Positions 1-5,937 of a stretch of DNA of 8,944 nucleotides are shown here, in pieces. A program made the translations under genes and the position numbers. The notes beneath the pieces were generated by a model. The model was not told the DNA's origin. It was given only the letters and a program-made list of their open reading frames with translations, and ran no database searches. This stretch comes from an uncultured Clostridia bacterium (GTDB taxonomy: Bacteria; Bacillota; Clostridia; Christensenellales; CAG-138). Location: positions 1 through 8,944 of the forward strand of contig CAMZAY010000029.1 of NCBI GenBank assembly GCA_947304365.1. The letters are read 5' to 3'. Numbering within the stretch: the first letter of the stretch is position 1; every line of letters begins with the position of its first letter.

Positions 1-803
1 ATGCGCCTGTCTACCGGATCGAGCCCAAGCTCGTCCACGCCGAGCATCTCAAGCCCGCGCATGGCGGTCTCGCAGTCTATGACGCCGGCGCCCTTCACCT
101 GGGCATAGTCGCGCACGCGCTTCAGAAGCCTGTTGGCAACGCGGGGCGTGCCCCTCGAACGGGAGGCGATCTCAAGCGCGCCGTCCTCGGTAATGCCGAT
201 ATCGAGTATGCCGGCGCTCCTGACGATGATCTCCTTAAGATCCTCGGGCGAATAAAGCTCAAGCTGCTCCTTTATGCCGAACCTGTCGCGCAGCGGAGAG
301 GTCAAAAGCCCCAGCCTCGTGGTCGCGCCGACGAGGGTGAACTTCGGAAGCTCCATCCTGAGGGACCTTGCGGAAGGCCCCTTGCCGATCACTATGTCGT
401 AAGCGAAATCCTCCATAGCGGGGTAGAGGATCTCCTCAACGCTGGCATTCAAACGGTGTATCTCGTCGATGAAGAGGATATCCCCCTCGTTCACGTTGGA
501 GAGTATCGCCGCAAGGTCGCGGCTGTGGGATATCGCGGGGCCGCTCGTGACGGAGAGCTTGCCGCCCATCTCGTTCGAGATGATGGAGGCGAGCGTCGTT
601 TTGCCGAGGCCGGGAGGGCCGTACAGCAGCACGTGGTCGAGCGCCTCGCCCCTGAGCTTCGCGGCCTTCATGTAGACGCCGATATGCTCCTTGACCTTCG
701 ATTGACCGATGTATTCGGCAAGGAATTTGGGCCTTAAGCTGTATTCGATTTTCTCGTCCTCCTCCTGAAAGGAAGAGGAGATTATCCTTTCGTCGTAATC
801 CAT
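1..803 (-). CDS. ruvB: RuvB, Holliday junction branch migration ATPase (partial, C-terminus cut by window edge)
   Basis: RuvB is the AAA+ motor that assembles as hexameric rings on DNA and, with RuvA, drives branch migration of Holliday junctions. I translated 267 codons from the ATG at 803-801; the frame stays open at position 1, so most of the C-terminal winged-helix domain (family length about 330-345 residues) is missing. Visible motifs are Walker A GPPGLGKT (residues 62-69), Walker B ILFIDE (109-114), the sensor 1 region GATTR (159-163), the SPLRDRFG segment carrying the arginine finger (169-176), and a sensor 2 type RGTPR further on. The N-terminal SLRPKFLAEYIGQ is typical of the family. 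Two usually conserved spots differ: TSGPAI is followed by SHSRD rather than EKPGD or EKAGD, and TTRAG reads TTRLG. It is the last visible gene of ruvC-ruvA-ruvB and starts 3 bases after the ruvA stop, with only a weak ribosome-binding site, so translational coupling is likely. Identity is certain. Confidence 0.97.
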   Translation of the reverse strand, partial: MDYDERIISSSFQEEDEKIEYSLRPKFLAEYIGQSKVKEHIGVYMKAAKLRGEALDHVLLYGPPGLGKTTLASIISNEMGGKLSVTSGPAISHSRDLAAILSNVNEGDILFIDEIHRLNASVEEILYPAMEDFAYDIVIGKGPSARSLRMELPKFTLVGATTRLGLLTSPLRDRFGIKEQLELYSPEDLKEIIVRSAGILDIGITEDGALEIASRSRGTPRVANRLLKRVRDYAQVKGAGVIDCETAMRGLEMLGVDELGLDPVDRR

Positions 804-806
804 GGT

Positions 807-1391
807 TTATCTCTTTGAAAGCTCCTTGAGAGCGTTTTTGATCATATCCTCGACCCTGTCGCAGGCGGGGAGGCCGGTGACGACCCTTCCGGCTACCGCG
901 CCGTCGTAGCCGAGCGAAACGAGCGCAGCGATCGCCTCCGCACGGACGGAGGAATTATCATCCGAGACCGCGGCGGCGGGAATGCCCTCCGCTGCGTCGA
1001 CCTTGCCCTTGAGCTCGAGTATGAGCCTTGCGGCGGTCTTCCTGCCCATGCCCTGAACGCGGTCGAAGGCGGCGGCGTTGTCGGTGACTATCGCGAGGGC
1101 GACGTCCTCCGGCGTGAGCACTGAAAGCACGCTCAGCGCCACCTTTGGGCCGATCCTCGATACGCTGATCAGCCTGCGGAACATAGCGCGTTCCTCGTCG
1201 GATCTGAAACCGTACAGAGCTACCGCATCCTGCGCGATATGGAAATGGGTATAGAGCTTCGCCGTTTTGCCCGGCAAAAGCTCCCTCAATGTCATGGAGC
1301 TGCAGAACAGCTCATACCCGACGCCGGCCGCTTCTATGACGGCGCGGTCGGAAAGGACGGAATCGACTGTGCCTTTGATATGCGCGTACAT
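807..1391 (-). CDS. ruvA: RuvA, Holliday junction DNA-binding protein
   Basis: RuvA binds four-way junctions as a tetramer and loads the RuvB motor. The protein has 194 residues, the usual family length is about 190-205. It begins MYAHIKGTVDSV at the ATG 1391-1389. A longer frame starting at 1442 adds 17 residues that only read through the end of ruvC, so I reject that start. The order is an OB-fold (about 1-62, ending in VALYGF), two helix-hairpin-helix motifs (around SRIGPKVALSVLS and QGMGRKTAARLILELKGK), then a flexible link and the small C-terminal RuvB-binding domain from about 145. The acidic pin, usually a Glu-Asp pair before the A-x-x-LYGF segment, reads Gln54-Asp55 here. The start codon shares one base with the ruvC stop (TAATG), which indicates coupling. 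Confidence 0.96.
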   Translation of the reverse strand: MYAHIKGTVDSVLSDRAVIEAAGVGYELFCSSMTLRELLPGKTAKLYTHFHIAQDAVALYGFRSDEERAMFRRLISVSRIGPKVALSVLSVLTPEDVALAIVTDNAAAFDRVQGMGRKTAARLILELKGKVDAAEGIPAAAVSDDNSSVRAEAIAALVSLGYDGAVAGRVVTGLPACDRVEDMIKNALKELSKR

Positions 1392-1888
1392 TACTTTATC
1401 CTGTATTCCTCCAGTGACGGTCCGACTGCGCTCGCGTGGCATATCGCCGCGCCGAGGGCGTCCGCCGCATCGTCGGGCTTGGGCACCTTATTGAGCTTCA
1501 GCAGGAGCTTGACCATCGTCTGCACCTGGAGCTTGTCCGCGTGCCCGTCGCCCGTGACGTTCATTTTTATCTGCATCGGGGTGTATTCGTAAAGGGGAAG
1601 CCCCGCCTGCTGCGCCGCAAGTAGCGCCACTCCGCGCCCGGCGGCGACCTGTATGGCGGTCTTCGCGTTGTGATTGAAGAACAGCTCCTCAAACGCGACA
1701 TGGTCGGGCTTGTACTTTTCGATAAGCAGAGTCACGCCGCGATGAAGTATCTCCAGCCTTTCGGGGAACGAACGGTCCGCCTTGGTCTCGATCACGCCGT
1801 AATCGAGCACGGTAAACTGCCCGCGATCGAATTTGATCAGACCGTAGCCCAGGATAGCGTAGCCGGGATCGATCCCGAGTATGATCAT
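1391..1888 (-). CDS. ruvC: RuvC, crossover junction endodeoxyribonuclease
   Basis: RuvC is the RNase H-fold resolvase that cuts Holliday junctions by paired nicks after RuvAB migration. The product has 165 residues, a normal length. The four acidic catalytic positions are all present: Asp7 in GIDPG, Glu67 in the VAFEELFF segment, and Asp140 and Asp143 in PDDAADALG. The start is the ATG at 1888-1886, because GGAGG lies 8 bases upstream on the minus strand. The in-frame ATG at 1903 would put the ribosome-binding site inside the gene and adds five residues before the conserved MIILGIDPG. It is the first gene of the ruv operon and overlaps ruvA by one base. Divergent transcription separates it from the DUF2953 gene. 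The protein looks intact and probably active. Confidence 0.97.
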   Translation of the reverse strand: MIILGIDPGYAILGYGLIKFDRGQFTVLDYGVIETKADRSFPERLEILHRGVTLLIEKYKPDHVAFEELFFNHNAKTAIQVAAGRGVALLAAQQAGLPLYEYTPMQIKMNVTGDGHADKLQVQTMVKLLLKLNKVPKPDDAADALGAAICHASAVGPSLEEYRIK

Positions 1889-1922
1889 CGCACAAACCTC
1901 CACTCATACTGCATACATGTTT

Positions 1923-1951
1923 ATTTTATCATGAGATCGGATATTTTACAA
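1923..1951 (-). promoter_or_regulatory. Probable sigma-A promoter of the ruvCAB operon
   Basis: Reading the minus strand, a -35 like TTGTAA (1951-1946) and a -10 like TAAAAT (1928-1923) are 17 bases apart, and the -10 has a TGn extension (TGA just before it). A start site near 1916 would give a leader of about 28 nt before the ruvC ATG. I see no Bacillota LexA box (GAAC-N4-GTTC type) around it, so SOS control is not supported. Inference from consensus only. Confidence 0.55.
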
Positions 1952-1996
1952 GCACAATGAACAAACTAAATTAAAAATGTAAGGATCGTGAATAAT

Positions 1997-2716
1997 ATGA
2001 AAAAAACATTGATCCCGCTTATAATTCCGATCGCCGCGGCATTGCTCGCGGGGCTTGTGCTGCTACCCAAAAAGCTTAAGTTTTCGCTTAAGATCAGGAC
2101 GAAGGGCGTATTCGCCGCGCTGGGTCTCTGCGGCGTCCCGCTGTGGATCGAAATGAGCGCCGTCTACCGTTACCCGGAAGGGATAGTCCTGACCGTAATG
2201 GGGAAAAGGATCCCGCTCAAGCTCAAAAAACGCAAACCCAAAGCGCTGCCGCCGCCCGGCGCTGTAAGGCTTAACGCCGTCCGTGTGCAGGGCAGAGCCG
2301 GCATATCCGAAAGGCCGGAGCTCTCGGTAATGGCGGCGGGCGCGGCGACGGTTCTGCTCTCAAACGCGCTGTGCGTTTTAATGGCGGAAAGGCCGTCGGT
2401 CTTCATCGAACCGTGCTTTACCGATACCGTTCTCACGTTGAACGCCGACGGTATAGCAACGGTCTATCCGGTTAAACTAATCATCGGATACATAAAGCAA
2501 AAACGGAGGAATAAAAATGAGTCATCCAATAGAAAACATAATGCAGTCGTCAATGGAGGAGATAAAGCGGCTCGCGGACGTAAACACCGTGATCGGTTCG
2601 CCGATAATCACGGAGGATCATACGATGATACTGCCCGTGTCGAAGGTAGCGCTTGGGCTCCTTGTCGGCGGCGGAGAATACGCCGCGGCGACGCCGATCA
2701 AAAAAAGCTCGCTTGA
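1997..2716 (+). CDS. DUF2953 (YtfI-like) membrane-anchored protein, with an aberrant C-terminal run-on
   Basis: The function of this family is unknown; in spore formers it is typically encoded directly before gerW/ytfJ, as here. An N-terminal membrane helix (about residues 4-23, rich in Ile, Ala and Leu) is followed by basic residues (PKKLK), then a mixed domain with the repeated polar and basic patches seen in DUF2953 proteins. Recognisable pieces are RAGISERPELSVMAAGAATVLL and a closing segment FIEPCF..DGIATVYPVKLIIGYI. The ATG at 1997 has AAGGA 11 bases upstream; a GTG at 1988 would be only 2 bases from that site. The family-like part ends near 2500. The frame then continues over gerW to the stop at 2714-2716, adding about 66 residues rich in Arg, Gly, Asp and His that look like out-of-frame translation. 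A one-base change in the A tract 2499-2503 would instead end the protein at the TAA 2512-2514. Family assignment is moderate, from resemblance and context. Confidence 0.6.
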   Translation: MKKTLIPLIIPIAAALLAGLVLLPKKLKFSLKIRTKGVFAALGLCGVPLWIEMSAVYRYPEGIVLTVMGKRIPLKLKKRKPKALPPPGAVRLNAVRVQGRAGISERPELSVMAAGAATVLLSNALCVLMAERPSVFIEPCFTDTVLTLNADGIATVYPVKLIIGYIKQKRRNKNESSNRKHNAVVNGGDKAARGRKHRDRFADNHGGSYDDTARVEGSAWAPCRRRRIRRGDADQKKLA

Positions 2717-3062
2717 TACGCGCAGCGAAAGTGAATACCCCTTCATAGGCGCTTCAACAGTCGGCATGAGCCTTACGCCGCTCGCGTTCCTCGCCGTGCA
2801 GAACGGCACCGTGCGCGTGCTACCCGCAAAGGAGGACTGCCCTGCCGACAGGCTCATAGACCTTGCGCCGCAGGTCATAGAGGCCGCCGAACGCATGATA
2901 AAGGAATATGCGGATAGGCCTCCGAAGGAGAGCCCGAAGGAGAACGCCCCCGCTCCCGAAAAGAAGGAAAAGAAGGTGTATGCAAAACGCAGGCTGCGCC
3001 GCGACCGCAAGCCGTTCACGTACGAGATCGAATACGAAACGACGGGGGATGAGGTCGAGTGA
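2517..3062 (+). CDS. gerW: GerW/YtfJ family spore protein
   Basis: This belongs to the YtfJ/GerW family (PF09579). In Bacillus subtilis the protein is made in the forespore and is needed for normal germination with some nutrients; its biochemical activity is not known. The 181 residues open with HPIENIMQSSMEEIKRLADVNTVIG and continue with ILPVSKVALG...GGGEY and GMSLTPLAFLAV, which are the family landmarks (about residues 3-110). The glycine-rich stretch is poorer in glycine than usual. From about residue 135 there is a low-complexity Pro/Lys/Glu-rich tail ending in basic and then acidic patches, longer than the core family needs. GGAGG lies 7 bases before the ATG. The upstream DUF2953 frame overlaps the first 200 bases in another frame, and the stop overlaps the GTG start of the carboxypeptidase (GTGA). 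The presence of this gene is the main sign that the lineage can sporulate. Confidence 0.9.
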   Translation: MSHPIENIMQSSMEEIKRLADVNTVIGSPIITEDHTMILPVSKVALGLLVGGGEYAAATPIKKSSLDTRSESEYPFIGASTVGMSLTPLAFLAVQNGTVRVLPAKEDCPADRLIDLAPQVIEAAERMIKEYADRPPKESPKENAPAPEKKEKKVYAKRRLRRDRKPFTYEIEYETTGDEVE

Positions 3063-4192
3063 GGCCAAACGCAAGCCTCCGGCTCTTTGCCGTTATCATG
3101 ATCGCCGCGGTAGTCGCGTTCCTCGCACTGCCCGGAAGGAGCGAGCCCGTTTTTGCGGCGGACAGCGCAAAGGCGATGGCGCTTATGGAGTGTGAGACCG
3201 GCGCGTTCATTGCCGAGAAGAACGCCGATGAGCGCCTTCCCATGGCGAGCACGACGAAGATAATGACCGCCCTCGTTGTGCTGGAGAACTGCCGTATGGA
3301 CGATATGGTGTTCGTTCCCGACGAAGCGGTCGGTACGGAGGGTTCGTCGGTATATCTGCAGAATAACGAAAGGATCAGCGTGGAAGATCTGCTCTACGGG
3401 CTGATGCTCGCCTCCGGCAACGACGCGGCGGTCGCGCTTGCGGTGCACGTCGGCGGCAGTACGGAGGGTTTCGCCGCGTTGATGAACAAAAGGGCGGAGG
3501 AGCTCGGGCTCGAGAATACGCACTTCGTAACTCCGAACGGGCTGAACGATCCCGAACATTACACCACCGCGCGCGAGCTCTGTATGATCGCCCGCGAGGC
3601 GATAAGGAACGAAGCGTTCAGGGCCATCGTTTCGACCAAATATCACCGCACGGCAAGCGGCGCTCATGAGCGCACCTTCAAGAACAAGAATGCGCTGCTG
3701 TGGGACTTCGACGGCGCGTTCGGAGTGAAGACCGGCTACACTATGGCTGCGGGAAGATGCCTCGTCTTCGGCGCGGAGAGGGACGGTATGACGCTTGTGG
3801 GAGCGCTTCTTAACTGCCGCCCCATGTTCGAGACCGCGTCGGAACTGCTCGAGACCGCATTCGAAACATACGAAAACGCCCGGATCGTAAGCGCCGGCTC
3901 GGTGATAATGCGCGTTAAAGTCGAAAACAGTGACGATTGCATATTGGAAATTGCCGCAAAAGATAGTATAATAGCATTGTTGAAGAAGGACGCCGCGCGT
4001 TCGTTTCGCGTCGAGACAGAGCTTTACGGTCCGGTAGCCGCGCCCGTAAAGGCGGGGCAGGCGCTCGGCAGGCTCCGCGTATTCAGCTCGGAAGAGCTGA
4101 TAGGCGAAACGGAGCTGATAGCCGGAGCGGATATTCGGGAACGCGATATCTTATGGTGGTTCAGGCTCCTCTTCAAACGAATGACGGCATGA
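3059..4192 (+). CDS. D-alanyl-D-alanine carboxypeptidase, PBP5/DacF type (peptidase S11)
   Basis: A low-molecular-weight penicillin-binding protein that removes the terminal D-Ala from peptidoglycan stem peptides outside the membrane. The 377 residues start with a signal peptide (hydrophobic core about 9-24, probable cleavage after VFA or VFAA near 33-34). All three serine-peptidase motifs are in place: STTK (Ser64, Lys67), SGN (119-121) and KTG (224-226). A PBP5-type C-terminal beta domain follows from about 275 to 350, and the end (ILWWFRLLFKR) looks like the amphipathic helix that ties such enzymes to the membrane. The GTG start at 3059 overlaps the gerW stop by 4 bases, so the two are probably coupled. 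Context with gerW and the DUF2953 gene matches the sporulation-linked dacF of Bacilli and Clostridia, but a vegetative role cannot be excluded. The catalytic set is complete. Confidence 0.94.
   Translation: MRPNASLRLFAVIMIAAVVAFLALPGRSEPVFAADSAKAMALMECETGAFIAEKNADERLPMASTTKIMTALVVLENCRMDDMVFVPDEAVGTEGSSVYLQNNERISVEDLLYGLMLASGNDAAVALAVHVGGSTEGFAALMNKRAEELGLENTHFVTPNGLNDPEHYTTARELCMIAREAIRNEAFRAIVSTKYHRTASGAHERTFKNKNALLWDFDGAFGVKTGYTMAAGRCLVFGAERDGMTLVGALLNCRPMFETASELLETAFETYENARIVSAGSVIMRVKVENSDDCILEIAAKDSIIALLKKDAARSFRVETELYGPVAAPVKAGQALGRLRVFSSEELIGETELIAGADIRERDILWWFRLLFKRMTA
3944..3972 (+). promoter_or_regulatory. Candidate internal promoter inside the carboxypeptidase gene
   Basis: TTGGAA (3944-3949) and a perfect TATAAT (3967-3972) are exactly 17 bases apart, inside an AT-rich island of an otherwise GC-rich gene. 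It points towards rluB, whose start is about 240 bases downstream, and would let rluB (and possibly the pump genes) be made without the sporulation genes. It could also be a chance match in codons for Ser-Ile-Ile. Confidence 0.4.
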
Positions 4193-4211
4193 TGCGATCG
4201 GAGCGAGGGAA

Positions 4212-4919
4212 TTGAGACTTCAAAAGTTTTTGGCGGACGCGGGGATAGCCTCCCGCAGAAAATGCGAGGAACTTATTAAAGAGGGAAGGGTCACGGTGAA
4301 CGGCGCCGCGGCAGAGCTCGGCTGCACCGTTACGGAGGACGACTGTGTGCTTTTTGACGGCGTGCGCGTCCGTCCCTCCGCCCAAAAGGTCGTCTACGCG
4401 TTCTACAAGCCCAAAAACGTGATCTGCACTTCTTCCGAAAAAGAGGACAGGATAAAGGTAATCGACTATTTTAAGGACGTTCCCGAAAGGCTCTATACGG
4501 TCGGCCGCCTCGACTACGACTCCGAAGGGCTCATTTTCCTGACTAACGACGGGGATTTTGCGGAAAAGCTCATGCATCCGCGCTATATGAAGACCAAGAC
4601 GTACCGCGTGCTCTGCACCGGCGAGATATCGAAGCGCGACGAACGCACGCTTATGAACGGCGTTATTCTGGACGACGGGATCACCGCGCCGGCAGTCGTC
4701 CGCGTTACCAAAAACGGCGCCGAAAGGAGCGAGCTCATGATTTCTATCCATGAGGGACGCAACCGCCAGGTAAGGCGTATGCTCGAGGCGCTGGGGCATA
4801 AAACGATCAGGCTTTGCCGCATCGCGATAGGCGGCGTGAGCCTCGGCCGGATGAAGCCGGGCGAAAAACGCCTCCTTACCGAGGAGGAGATCCGCGGATT
4901 CTTATCGGACGAAGAGTGA
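4212..4919 (+). CDS. rluB: RsuA/RluB-family pseudouridine synthase
   Basis: The enzyme isomerises a specific uridine in rRNA; the usual target in Bacillota with this gene context is 23S rRNA in the peptidyl-transferase region, by family knowledge. The 235 residues contain an N-terminal S4 RNA-binding domain (about 1-48, MRLQKFLADAGIASRRKCEE) and the RsuA-type catalytic domain with GRLDYDSEGL, whose Asp101 is the catalytic aspartate, then TNDGDF and the C-terminal motif EGRNRQVRRML. The start is a TTG at 4212-4214: translation from it gives the canonical N-terminus, and GGAG at 4200-4203 lies 8 bases upstream. It follows the carboxypeptidase after 19 bases. In related genomes spmA and spmB often stand between these two genes; they are absent here. 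RluB versus another RsuA-family member cannot be settled from sequence alone. Confidence 0.88.
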   Translation: MRLQKFLADAGIASRRKCEELIKEGRVTVNGAAAELGCTVTEDDCVLFDGVRVRPSAQKVVYAFYKPKNVICTSSEKEDRIKVIDYFKDVPERLYTVGRLDYDSEGLIFLTNDGDFAEKLMHPRYMKTKTYRVLCTGEISKRDERTLMNGVILDDGITAPAVVRVTKNGAERSELMISIHEGRNRQVRRMLEALGHKTIRLCRIAIGGVSLGRMKPGEKRLLTEEEIRGFLSDEE

Positions 4920-5011
4920 TCCGACAGCAAATAATATATTTTGATTTTATCGACTTTCCGAACAGGAGAACAGGGGCCGCCGTCGAATATCTGAAATTGG
5001 GATGATTTAAG

Positions 5012-5030
5012 GCGAGGGCATGCCCTTCGC
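5012..5030 (+). other. Inverted repeat in the rluB-oadG intergenic region
   Basis: GCGAGGGCATGCCCTTCGC folds into a stem with one bulged base around a GGGCATGCCC palindrome. No U-run follows, so it is not a convincing intrinsic terminator. It lies 33 bases before the ATG of the gamma subunit gene. The rest of the 143-base gap (4920-5062) holds an AT-rich patch at 4930-4950 but no promoter that I can support and no other gene. Confidence 0.35.
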
Positions 5031-5062
5031 ATATTGATCCTGTCCCGGGAGGTTTTCTTTAT

Positions 5063-5530
5063 ATGCTGGAAAGGTTATGGCAAAGCTTTATCGAGTCGCT
5101 GCCCGTACTCGGCATAGGACTCGGAGTAGTATTTGTTGGCCTTGTTTCACTCATAGGTATAATCTGTTTGATGAGCTTCTTTGTGCGCCTTTTCTCCGGC
5201 GAAAGGAGGCTTGTTTCGCGTAAAAAGCGTTATGACGTCGTGCCGGAGCATACTCGTCACATCGATATCGCTCCGTCGTTCACGCCCGTACCCGCTTTGG
5301 CCGGGCCCAACCGCAGGGAAGCGGTCGCCGCCGTTTCCGCCGCCATCGCCGAATATTTAGGCGAGGACGCGTCGGGTATCCGCATCCATTCCATAAAGCT
5401 TGTCGGCGCGCCCTCTCTCACTGTGGAGGAAAGGCGTGAGCTTGTCGCCGTCATTTCCGCTTCCATAGCGGCGGAGCTCGGCACGGACGTTACCGGCATC
5501 CGCATCCATTCGATACGCAAAGCTGCGTGA
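5063..5530 (+). CDS. oadG: OadG-like gamma subunit of a Na+-pumping decarboxylase, with duplicated C-terminal module
   Basis: The gamma subunit is a small single-span protein that joins the membrane beta subunit to the soluble alpha subunit and stabilises the complex. One membrane helix is visible (about residues 13-41, LGIGLGVVFVGLVSLIGI), the classic OadG signature, followed by a basic stretch and a linker. The C-terminal half carries two copies of one module: residues 84-112 and 124-152 align without gaps at 19 of 29 positions, both ending GIRIHSI. This replaces the metal-binding tail known from the Klebsiella subunit; I see no His-rich end. GGGAGG lies 10 bases before the ATG at 5063. It opens the four-gene pump operon. 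Assignment rests on the helix signature and on the neighbours; the product is 155 residues. Confidence 0.82.
   Translation: MLERLWQSFIESLPVLGIGLGVVFVGLVSLIGIICLMSFFVRLFSGERRLVSRKKRYDVVPEHTRHIDIAPSFTPVPALAGPNRREAVAAVSAAIAEYLGEDASGIRIHSIKLVGAPSLTVEERRELVAVISASIAAELGTDVTGIRIHSIRKAA
5312..5518 (+). repeat. Two in-gene tandem copies of an 87-bp module (period 120 bp)
   Basis: Copy 1 is 5312-5398 and copy 2 is 5432-5518, inside the gamma subunit gene. Both code for RRE.VA..SA.IA..LG.D..GIRIHSI. They share the DNA string ATCCGCATCCATTC near their ends, while elsewhere synonymous positions have diverged, which points to an old duplication. Confidence 0.85.
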
Positions 5531-5546
5531 TCATCAAGTAAAACAT

Positions 5547-5564
5547 CGGCATACATGCCGTTTT
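5547..5564 (+). other. Small hairpin with T-run directly before the carrier gene's ribosome-binding site
   Basis: CGGCAT (5547-5552) pairs with ATGCCG (5555-5560) and is followed by TTTT (5561-5564), then at once by CGGAGG (5565-5570). It is short for a terminator. It might act as a weak attenuator, an mRNA stability element or nothing at all. Confidence 0.3.
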
Positions 5565-5575
5565 CGGAGGTTAAT

Positions 5576-5926
5576 ATGCGTAAATTTCTTGTCAATGTAA
5601 ACGGTACCTCTTACGAAGTCGAGGTAGAGGAGCTCAAGGGCGACGTCAAGCCCGCCGCCATCCCCGCGCCCGCTCCCGCCGCGCCCCAGCCCGTTCATGC
5701 CGCTTCCGGCGCTGCGGAGACCATCTCCGCGCCCATGCCCGGCACCATCGTCGGCGTCAACGTAAAAGTAGGCGACAATTTCAAACGCGGACAAGTCCTG
5801 CTCGTGCTCGAGGCCATGAAGATGGAGAACGAGATCCTCGCTCCCCGCGACGGCCGCGTTGTTAATCTCAATACTCAGAAGGGCGCATCCGTCAATTCCG
5901 GCGACGTTCTCATCGCCTTCGAATAA
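5576..5926 (+). CDS. Biotin carboxyl carrier subunit of the decarboxylase (BCCP-like)
   Basis: A 116-residue carrier whose biotin shuttles CO2 from the alpha to the beta subunit. The C-terminal biotinyl domain (about 49-116) begins ISAPMPGTIV and contains the biotinylation motif EAMKMEN, with Lys82 as the modified residue. A short N-terminal beta segment (KFLVNVNGTSYEVEVEEL) is joined to it by a Pro/Ala-rich flexible linker (about 26-45), as usual for swinging carriers. The ATG at 5576 has GGAGG 5 bases upstream; an in-frame ATG at 5555 would begin inside the hairpin and lacks such a site. Here the carrier is a separate protein, as in methylmalonyl-CoA or glutaconyl-CoA decarboxylases, although the alpha subunit of this operon is of the oxaloacetate type. 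A biotin ligase encoded elsewhere must load it. Confidence 0.93.
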   Translation: MRKFLVNVNGTSYEVEVEELKGDVKPAAIPAPAPAAPQPVHAASGAAETISAPMPGTIVGVNVKVGDNFKRGQVLLVLEAMKMENEILAPRDGRVVNLNTQKGASVNSGDVLIAFE

Positions 5927-5937
5927 TACGAGGGCTC

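Noticed and set aside
1911..1936. GCATA ... CATGAGA resembling a forespore sigma-G promoter before the DUF2953 gene
   Set aside because: The spacing is 14 bases instead of 17-18 and the -10 has a mismatch; it also overlaps the better-supported ruv promoter on the other strand.
1889..1996. LexA/SOS operator in the ruvC upstream region
   Set aside because: No GAAC-N4-GTTC type palindrome is present, although ruv genes are SOS-controlled in some bacteria.
2618..3667. A 349-codon open frame on the minus strand across gerW and the carboxypeptidase gene
   Set aside because: It is antisense to two well-supported genes, has no recognisable motif or ribosome-binding site, and its Arg/His/Gly-rich composition is that of a shadow frame in GC-rich DNA.
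4173..4799. A 208-codon minus-strand open frame opposite rluB
   Set aside because: Antisense to rluB, whose catalytic and RNA-binding motifs are intact; no family resemblance seen.
4871..4889. Hairpin CCTCC...GGAGG near the end of rluB as a terminator
   Set aside because: It lies inside the coding sequence and no T-run follows.
4932..4940. TAATATATT as a -10 element for the pump operon
   Set aside because: No -35-like hexamer stands 16-18 bases upstream; it may just be an AT-rich patch.
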